From the NCBI GenBank assembly GCA_039619475.1, contig CM077115.1, forward strand, positions 61,572,864 to 61,636,863: a stretch of DNA of 64,000 nt, given 5' to 3'. Positions 25,884 to 64,000 of this stretch are shown piece after piece. Below the pieces are notes generated by a model. It did no database searches. It had not been told where the DNA came from and saw nothing but the letters and a program-made list of their open reading frames with translations. A program made the translations under genes and the position numbers. This stretch comes from Icerya purchasi (taxonomy: Eukaryota > Arthropoda > Insecta > Hemiptera > Monophlebidae). How positions within the stretch are numbered: the first letter of the stretch is position 1; every line of letters starts with the position of its first letter.

Positions 25884-27694
25884 ATAAAGTAAAATGAGTT
25901 CCATAGCTTTGGCATAACGTAATAAATTGTATATGTAATACACATACCTTTTTTTCCATTCCAACTTATTCTAATTTTTCCTTATAAATTTTTATACTTC
26001 TAATACATCTTTGAGTTTTTTCATTTACTTTAAATAATTTGCTTATGAATTTTTTTTCATTCTTTACTAAAATGTTTCCAGTATCATTTTATTTTAATTT
26101 TTTCAGTTCTAACACCATGTTATTTTTCTTATTATTTTTTTTCTTCTCTTTTCAGTTTTTCATTAATCATTAAAATCGTTTCGCTTTAATCATAAATATT
26201 AAATGTTCATAAATACTAAAAATCTATTAATATCAATTTAATTTAGAATGTAATAAAATTGCATAAAATTAATTTAAAACCAAATACGAGTAGTAAGGTG
26301 AATAATAATGCACTTAATTCTCTGCGTCGATTTTTGTAACTATTTTGCAATAAGTTAATTTTTCATAATTAACATATTAACAAACAAAATGGATTATGGA
26401 TATTTAAACGAATGATGAAAATGTATTAAGCACCGATGTGTTTTTCAAAATAAATTTTTATCTGTTACAGGAATTCGTTCACTGCATAAATCAACAATTA
26501 AACAATCCACATCATCGTGTTCGGAAATCAATACAGCAAAAAAACGAAACGATCGACTTATCATCCCAAATATCGTTTCGAGTGCAAACACCAAGTAAGT
26601 CTTTGCCGATATATTTATCATTTAAATATTATTTATTAATATAAAAATTCTATGATTTTTGTTATAGGCCAAATAAATTCAAATACCAAGGCAAATAATG
26701 TGCATTTAATCGAAAAATTTGACAACTTAAAAAATACGAAAAATTAAATAATCTAACGGTTCCGTAAAAAAGCTTTAATCGCAAACTATAAAACTGCAAA
26801 TATTTTTTAGTCGAATTTTCAGACATATAATAATCTATATTTGCTTTTAGCCTTGCAGTTATTAAAATTTAAAATTAACTCCACGACAGAAACGAAAACT
26901 TTAAACTTTTGTATAGTCTGTGTAGTATGTCGTATTATCATTTAAGTCTGTGAATTTAGTTTTTGGTAATTTTTTCTGAGAAATCTGCAGAACGGTTGTT
27001 TTTTTTTAAGAATTAAGGTAGCATTACAGTTTGTAATGTGATTTTTATTGCTTAATATGTATGTAAATAGAGATAGTGAAAATGAATGAGCACAGGCAGA
27101 CTTTTTCAGCATAATTGGAAAAACAACAATAAAAGAAATTTAACGATACGTATAAACATAAATGCGAGGTAAATAAAAGTGCGAGAATATTAAACAGGTG
27201 AAAAAATGTAGATGGGAGAATAATACAGAATTAAGAGTGCATTCCCGTAAGAGGTAACGACGAGGATTATGAGAAAAAAGTAATAGGAGAACAGAGCTAA
27301 ACTATTAGGTAACCGCATTATTCATCAATGACACGTAAATAATATAATTAACGAGTGTAATTTGCTAAATTATGTAATTTTATGAAACGTATTTAGAGAA
27401 CCGCTTAAACTGGTACTGCAGAAAATCAGTAAGCTCGAAAACGTTTTACTCGCGGGTAACTAAGTTTATCTTTTCAAATTGATTTTATGTAATATTTATT
27501 TAACTGATTAAATATTTAATGTATTTTTTTCAGAAAAAATTAATTTTCAGACAGAAGATACTGATACATCAGTTTGGATTAATTTGCTGTCAGTTTTAAC
27601 TGCTGCAGTATCGATTGGAATATTATTAGTCATTGCCTTGTATATCACGTTCGAAAAAGGTTTACTATTTTATAAACGGCGTGTCTTACATTAA
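7357..27694 (+). CDS. ZP (zona pellucida) domain transmembrane protein, 3' half of gene (5 exons)
   Basis: Exons 7357-7554, 11366-11499, 23268-23426, 26471-26594 and 27534-27694 join with matching phases (1,0,0,1) into about 258 codons ending in TAA. ZP proteins are secreted or membrane-anchored and polymerise into extracellular or apical matrices; in insects many shape cuticle. Seen here in order: a Y-L-G-E-E-V-Q-L-R strand typical of ZP-C, an A-W-R-Y-S-R-L segment, A-D-G-C, then I-C-P-T-G-Q, R-I-F-M-F-D-G and V-Y-A-C...E-D-C, a further H-C, a basic R-V-R-K cluster where a cleavage site is expected, one hydrophobic helix of about 22 residues and a short basic tail. The ZP-N half and signal peptide are missing, so the gene starts upstream or has undetected exons. 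The pattern resembles arthropod ZP proteins of the quasimodo-like type, but the exact orthologue is not established. Convergent with the aminotransferase gene. Confidence 0.85.
7555..9676. other. ZP intron A, first part: no recognisable content
   Basis: AT-rich sequence with a C10 run at 8149-8158 and a CGT trinucleotide run near 8368-8385. Open frames on either strand (for example 8646-8867) show no domain or splice-supported continuation. Confidence 0.4.
9677..9983. mobile_element. TA-flanked MITE, copy 1 (copy 2 at 25541-25851)
   Basis: The termini are inverted: TACAAGGGCGTCGCCAGC on the left, and TACATGAGCGTCGCCAGC reading in from the right. The interior matches the copy at 25541-25851 over its length, including 'tattttattaaacaagaata' and 'actcatcatggccagttaat'. 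Both copies sit inside (TA)n tracts, consistent with insertion at TA. No coding potential. At about 307 bp it is a miniature inverted-repeat element, probably mobilised by a Tc1/mariner- or PIF-type transposase; that assignment is inferred. Confidence 0.85.
10110..10720 (+). pseudogene. Non-LTR retrotransposon C-terminal fragment
   Basis: The frame at 10114-10398 reads [16 protein letters not shown] then [12 protein letters not shown] and [11 protein letters not shown]. This is the well-known LLYGSETWTL...RRMLKISW block that follows the reverse transcriptase thumb in many insect non-LTR elements. The catalytic domain is absent, and stops follow at 10396 and beyond. It is a truncated relic in the first ZP intron and a different lineage from the Jockey-like pieces in this window. 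Confidence 0.7.
11366..11499 (+). CDS. ZP protein exon B
   Basis: Acceptor TTCTCAG|CTTGG, donor TTAAAG|GTAAAT; 134 nt. With the G carried over from exon A it encodes [14 protein letters not shown]..., ending [15 protein letters not shown]. The W-x-Y-x-x-L beta-strand and the D-G-C cysteine are the middle of ZP-C. Phase 1 in and phase 0 out exactly bridge exons A and C. Confidence 0.85.
12640..16060 (+). pseudogene. Jockey-like non-LTR retrotransposon, decayed, with nested MITE
   Basis: The landmarks appear in the expected order. An endonuclease end reads [14 protein letters not shown] near 12806-12850 (family: GDFNAH). A basic linker K-R-K-A-P-R-I-L lies near 13830. The pre-RT segment [13 protein letters not shown] lies near 14773-14815 (family: WKxAxIIxIxKPGK). 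The RT core shows a degraded D-x-x-K-A-F near 15040 and N-G-I-P-Q near 15200-15220, and a C-terminal L-D-A-V-H-H-F with G-A-F-K-T-S is near 15711-15780. Frames change repeatedly and many stops occur. The span 12950-13400 has no recognisable match and may be a further insertion. A 423-bp hAT-type MITE splits the element at 14106. It lies in the ZP intron between exons B and C. Confidence 0.7.
14106..14528. mobile_element. hAT-type MITE with 8-bp target site duplication
   Basis: GCCGACAG occurs immediately before (14098-14105) and immediately after (14529-14536) the element. The termini read inward CAAGGCCGTGTCC and CAAGCCCGTGCCC, 11 of 13 identical. An 8-bp duplication and termini starting CA with a G/C-rich core are hallmarks of the hAT superfamily. 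Just inside the ends are an 18-base G run on the left and a 17-base C run on the right, which can pair and extend the inverted repeat. The interior is AT-rich and non-coding; a spurious frame runs through it. Confidence 0.85.
16061..21660. other. ZP intron B: no recognisable gene
   Basis: The sequence includes an AAT microsatellite near 16330-16346 and a (TA)n run at 17836-17855. A long pyrimidine-rich + strand runs at 17230-18700; its complement is purine-rich, with short - strand frames (for example 17770-18078) that have no known domain. Poly(T)/poly(A) runs occur near 18950, 19160, 19220 and 21130. Some of this is probably transposon debris too decayed to assign. No splice-consistent ZP exon was found, and none is required by the phases. 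Confidence 0.4.
21664..21910 (+). repeat. tRNA-derived SINE-like sequence
   Basis: The start carries a degenerate pol III A box ('gcgcggtagtctagtaatta') and, about 30 nt later, a B box 'gggttcgatact' (consensus GGTTCGAATCC) near 21719-21730. The order and spacing match the head of a tRNA-related SINE. The remainder is a tRNA-unrelated body ending in an A-rich tail near 21905-21920. No cloverleaf pairs fully, so it is not a functional tRNA. The exact right end is unclear. Confidence 0.55.
23268..23426 (+). CDS. ZP protein exon C
   Basis: Acceptor CCTGTTTCAG|GCAATA, donor ACGCCG|GTAAAA; 53 codons, phase 0 at both ends. Three cysteines occur, at exon residues 3, 44 and 50. [13 protein letters not shown] followed by V-T-V-Y-A-C is the familiar F/G strand hairpin near the end of ZP-C. 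The donor is followed directly by a poly(A) run. Confidence 0.9.
23427..25437. other. ZP intron C, first part: unassigned frames
   Basis: Overlapping open frames run on both strands at 23491-23884, and a - strand frame runs at 23909-24097. The - strand products are Lys/Arg/Glu-rich and lack a recognisable domain; a start and stop interrupt them between 23870 and 23930. They may be decayed transposon sequence. The rest is AT-rich with a purine-rich stretch at 24900-25390. Confidence 0.35.
25438..25534. repeat. AT-rich tandem repeat
   Basis: About four tandem units made of 'catataaataaata' followed by a variable (TA)n stretch, unit about 28-34 bp. It abuts the second copy of the TA-flanked MITE. 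Confidence 0.85.
25541..25851. mobile_element. TA-flanked MITE, copy 2 (copy 1 at 9677-9983)
   Basis: The ends read TACAAGGGCGTCGCCAGC and, inward from the right, TACATGGGCGTCGCCAGC, identical at 16 of 18 positions or better. It is collinear with copy 1 in the same orientation. It carries a C9/G13 tract near the left end and one extra stretch ('ctactttattataaaagtct') absent from copy 1. It is flanked by (TA)n on both sides. Confidence 0.85.
26471..26594 (+). CDS. ZP protein exon D
   Basis: Acceptor TCTGTTACAG|GAATTC, donor ACACCAA|GTAAGT (full consensus); 124 nt, phase 0 to 1. It encodes the last ZP cysteine (V-H-C-I-N), then H-H-R-V-R-K, a basic cluster at the position where ZP precursors are usually cleaved, and a polar linker ending R-V-Q-T-P. 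The basic cluster is not a textbook R-X-K/R-R furin site. Confidence 0.85.
27534..27694 (+). CDS. ZP protein terminal exon E with transmembrane helix
   Basis: Acceptor GTATTTTTTTCAG|AAAAAA; phase 1 in. The encoded tail is [13 protein letters not shown] then a hydrophobic helix beginning V-W-I-N-L-L and ending A-L-Y-I-T-F, followed by [13 protein letters not shown] and TAA at 27692-27694. The positive residues after the helix fit a single-pass type I topology. A weak alternative donor (AAAG|GTTTAC at 27659) could extend the protein into another exon, but none was found. Confidence 0.8.
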
Positions 27695-27789
27695 ACAGTA
27701 ATAACCAAATTTTGTATCTTTTGACCGATAACGTTATTTTTAAGAGAAAAAGTTATTCAATTCGATAAAACAATTAAATTCGTATTGAT

Positions 27790-27795
27790 AATAAA
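27790..27795 (+). promoter_or_regulatory. Candidate polyadenylation signal of the ZP gene
   Basis: AATAAA lies about 95 nt after the TAA stop. In DNA this AT-rich the hexamer is common, so only its position supports it. Confidence 0.35.
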
Positions 27796-29925
27796 TGGTA
27801 AAATCATTTAAACGAGCATAAACATGTCTAGGTTTAGACGTGATCAAAAGCACATTAATAAAACCCAAATAATATTTTTTTCAAAATAATTTGCAGTTTA
27901 AAATATCTTAAAAGACCTTATTCGAATTCCAGAAGTGGATAAGAAAAAAAGAGTTGTGTAAAAATATATGAAGGAATACAAAAATCATACGAATAATTAT
28001 TAAGCAGATATAGTACACAGTCGTAATACTTAAAAAATAATAGTTTGCTTATCCACCATTACATCTACAATTGTTCAATCTCACCAATTAAACTGAGTAT
28101 TCGAATAAAATAATCAAGTTATATTAATAAATATCTGATGATCGCACCGTGTTATGTGATAGGATCTACTAAATAAAAACGAAACGCAAAGATAAGTGTA
28201 TAAATTCCTGATTTACGCTTTCAATTTTATTTATATACTTAACACTGAGTAAAATAAAAATATATGTTTAATCTAAAATTACATGCACACACACACCAGC
28301 ACGTATTTCATCAACAGTCTCGATGAAATCGTTTAACTTTTATATAACTTCGTGATTATACGAAATGTAAACTTCACTTTAGTTTTATATTTTAGTTTTG
28401 CACTTTAAAAGAAAAATAGATTTCTTTTAAAAAAGAAAAAAAAAAGAAAGAAATCAACATACTTTTTTGGAACTTGCATATAGCAAATAATTATGAAATA
28501 CATTTCAATCAATGTACATAAACACGATATTTTATATACTTGTATTTATTAATAAGAAACTCAAAAAATGTTATGGAAAAATCTTAAGCTGAAAGAATTT
28601 ATCAGAGATCAAAATTAAAGCTATATATACATATTCAAGCGAATGGATAGAATATATTTCAAGCAATAAGATATAAATATCGTGTAATTGTAAATATAAC
28701 GTAAATCGTCATAAATAAGAAAATGAAATAACTTGCTATTTGTAGATTTATAATTTATAATTTTTTTCAAAAACTGAATATTTTATAGGAACTTTTTCAC
28801 ACTCATAATGATTTCCACTGCACAAACAGAAACCGTAAGTTTTTAATTTTACTACATTATATAAGTAACGATTTTCGCCCGAACAATCGGCAGTTTACTG
28901 CCTCTTGTTGTTATTGGGAATTATTTGTGATTAAAGATGCGCAGAATTTCATAATTATTTATATGTAAATAAACGTTTTCATTACAAATACGATTTGTAT
29001 TAAATGGTGTCTGAACAATTAATTTGGTACTACAAACTGCGATTACCGTTTTACTTTTAATATAAAAAAAAAAAAAGAAATAAAACACGTGGACAGATTA
29101 ATTAATGTATATAATATGCAATATCTGGAAACAAAATGAATGAAACATATAAATTTTTAATATACAAAACATCGCATACTATGCTTTAATAATTTTGATA
29201 CAAAAAAAAAAAAAAAAACAAAAAAAAAACCAACGGTTAAAAACCGTGTTATACACGTAAGCACACACTATGTACCACTACGATTGCAATAAGACTATTA
29301 CACCATCTTCAGGTTGTATCATATAGCTTGTAAACTACTTAACCTTTTTTGTTAATACGTGAAAAACGTGTACAACCTAAACTGCTGTGTTTGGAAAATG
29401 TATCTAATAGAGTGATCACTTTTTTTCCAACATAAATCCCCACCATATCCAGGTTTTTCCGACTTTTTCAGTCTTCCTCTGACTTAGAAAATAATAGACA
29501 CACAGAAAAATTTCTAAATATTGCTTTTTATTATAACCTTACATTACAAAAAAATCCCGATAAAATTTAAAATTATAGAATATAATTTTTAACTGGCGTC
29601 AATAAACATTCATAAAATTCGTTACACCTCTAATCTCCTGCTTTGATTACTAGTAAAATTCAGTGAAATTTTCTACTAACTATCAACAGTAAACATACAT
29701 ACTTTTCAACTTTTTCAAATTCTATACATCATATAAATATAATACCCGGATATTTCTGAATCTTCTTCAAATTCTCTAACTAAAAAAACATTAACCCCGA
29801 CAACATAATCAACAACGAAAAGTAACCCGCCATTCATTATTTCCTGACTTGGCAATAAATATTTATAATAAATGAAAAAGAATGAATTATAATGAATTAT
29901 CGTATCTGTAATTTCTTATAACATA

Positions 29926-29967
<42 letters not shown>

Positions 29968-29968
29968 C
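29926..29968. repeat. (CA)n(TA)n microsatellite
   Basis: About 11 CA units followed by about 10 TA units, compound and uninterrupted. Confidence 0.95.
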
Positions 29969-30497
29969 ATGTAAAAACATGTGAAAAAAGTACGTGTAAT
30001 TAAATGATTTTCAAAAAAAAAAAAATTGATTTTAATAGGAAATACGAACAATTATTATGGCATTCACGATGGTATATACATATAAAATATAAATAATGTC
30101 TTAGCGCGATGGGTAATTTCACATTTTAATAAATAGGATATACTATTTATATTTATCAATATCATAAAAATAAATAGACTAAAATAAGTAATGGTAACTT
30201 TATGATATAAATTTATGCGGAAAAACTAAATGAAGACTAAAACTTTTCCTTATAAATTAACACATAAAATGATCAGTGGGTATGATAAACACAAACTACA
30301 GATGGAGTGCGACAAAAGTAAAGACTAATTAAAAATGAAAATGATCAGATGAAAAATAAATTTGTTCTAAATGAATTTTTCCAGCAAAATTATCCCTTCG
30401 ACAATTCGACTTTAAAATAAATGCAAAAGCGACTTTCTTTTTTACTTTAGTGTAACACACGGCATGCTGTTAGTTTTTTTTTTTTTTTTTTTTGACT

Positions 30498-63539
<33,042 letters not shown>

Positions 63540-64000
63540 CTAGAACAAAAAATAATTAAATGAAACAATTTAAATTCCGCATATAGAAAAACCGTAAACG
63601 AACACATCGATGTAAAATATGTTAATAATGCTCGCGGTCTTTCTAAATGTAATTTAAAACATTAACCGCATAAAAATATAACATTTTTCCAGAGCTCTCG
63701 ATCGAAATATTCGAAACATACAAAACCAATTGAAAAAAAAAAAGACACAAAAAAATTACACATTAGAAATGAAATTTATTTTTAAAATTGGAAATTGCAA
63801 TTTATCTAAAAAAAAATTATATGCAAAATAGGTAATTGCAATAAAAACATAAAACTGAAATATTTAATGTAAAAAATATACGAACTTAAAAGTAACTTTT
63901 TAATAAATATCAATAAAAAAAATAATTAAAGACGAAAATCAAGTGAAGAATTTTAAAATCGAGAAAATATTTGAAATAACTAGTGTTAAAATTGTACCGG
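63540..64000. other. Aminotransferase intron upstream of exon 1 visible
   Basis: AT-rich intron sequence with no exon recognised; the N-terminal coding exon or exons must lie further on. Confidence 0.6.

Larger units (their letters stand above)
27695..30497. other. Intergenic region between two convergent genes
   Basis: This is the 3' side of both genes: the ZP stop at 27694 and the aminotransferase stop at 30498 face each other. The stretch is AT-rich with poly(A) runs (29066, 29200) and a (CA)n(TA)n microsatellite, and no coding or RNA gene can be recognised. The 3' UTRs of both genes must lie here. Confidence 0.6.

Overview
This is a stretch of AT-rich eukaryotic, almost certainly insect, nuclear DNA. 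The evidence is short coding exons with GT/AG borders separated by kilobase-scale introns, homopolymer and dinucleotide runs throughout, and a dense load of insect-type transposons (piggyBac, Tc1/mariner, hAT-like, Helitron, Jockey-like non-LTR). A hemipteran with a large genome would fit, but nothing in the window proves the order.

Two protein-coding genes can be assembled exon by exon, and they converge tail to tail. On the + strand, five exons between about 7.36 and 27.69 kb encode the C-terminal half of a zona pellucida (ZP) domain membrane protein: the end of the ZP domain with its conserved cysteines, a basic linker, one transmembrane helix and a short cytoplasmic tail. The splice phases of all five exons agree. 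The ZP-N half and the signal peptide lie upstream of the window or were not found. On the - strand, eleven exons between 63.54 and 30.50 kb encode alanine aminotransferase from just after its N-terminus to the stop codon, about 440 residues, again with every splice phase agreeing and the PLP lysine present. The first exon or exons lie beyond position 64000. The two stop codons are about 2.8 kb apart.

Everything else is intronic or intergenic and mostly transposon-derived. From left to right: a repeat cluster (1-2.1 kb); a Tc1/mariner deletion derivative with long inverted repeats (2.2-3.3 kb); a dispersed repeat with a second copy at 35 kb; Jockey-like reverse transcriptase remains (4-5.4 kb and 12.6-16 kb, the latter split by a 423-bp hAT-type MITE with an exact 8-bp target duplication); two copies of a TA-flanked MITE (9.7 and 25.5 kb); a tRNA-like SINE head (21.7 kb); a satellite array of about six 168-bp monomers (38-39.1 kb); a broken Helitron PIF1-like helicase (41.3-42.2 kb); a 2,981-bp piggyBac element with intact TTAA sites and a decayed transposase (46.2-49.2 kb); a 1,005-bp non-autonomous piggyBac-like element (56 kb); a decayed mariner-type transposase with a compound inverted-repeat element beside it (59.4-61.3 kb); and an hAT-like element (62.1-62.7 kb).

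No tRNA, rRNA, CRISPR array or bacterial-type operon is present, and no clearly new multi-gene system was found. The most useful results are the reconstructed ZP gene, the TE-packed aminotransferase introns, the nested elements with precise target duplications, and the satellite array.
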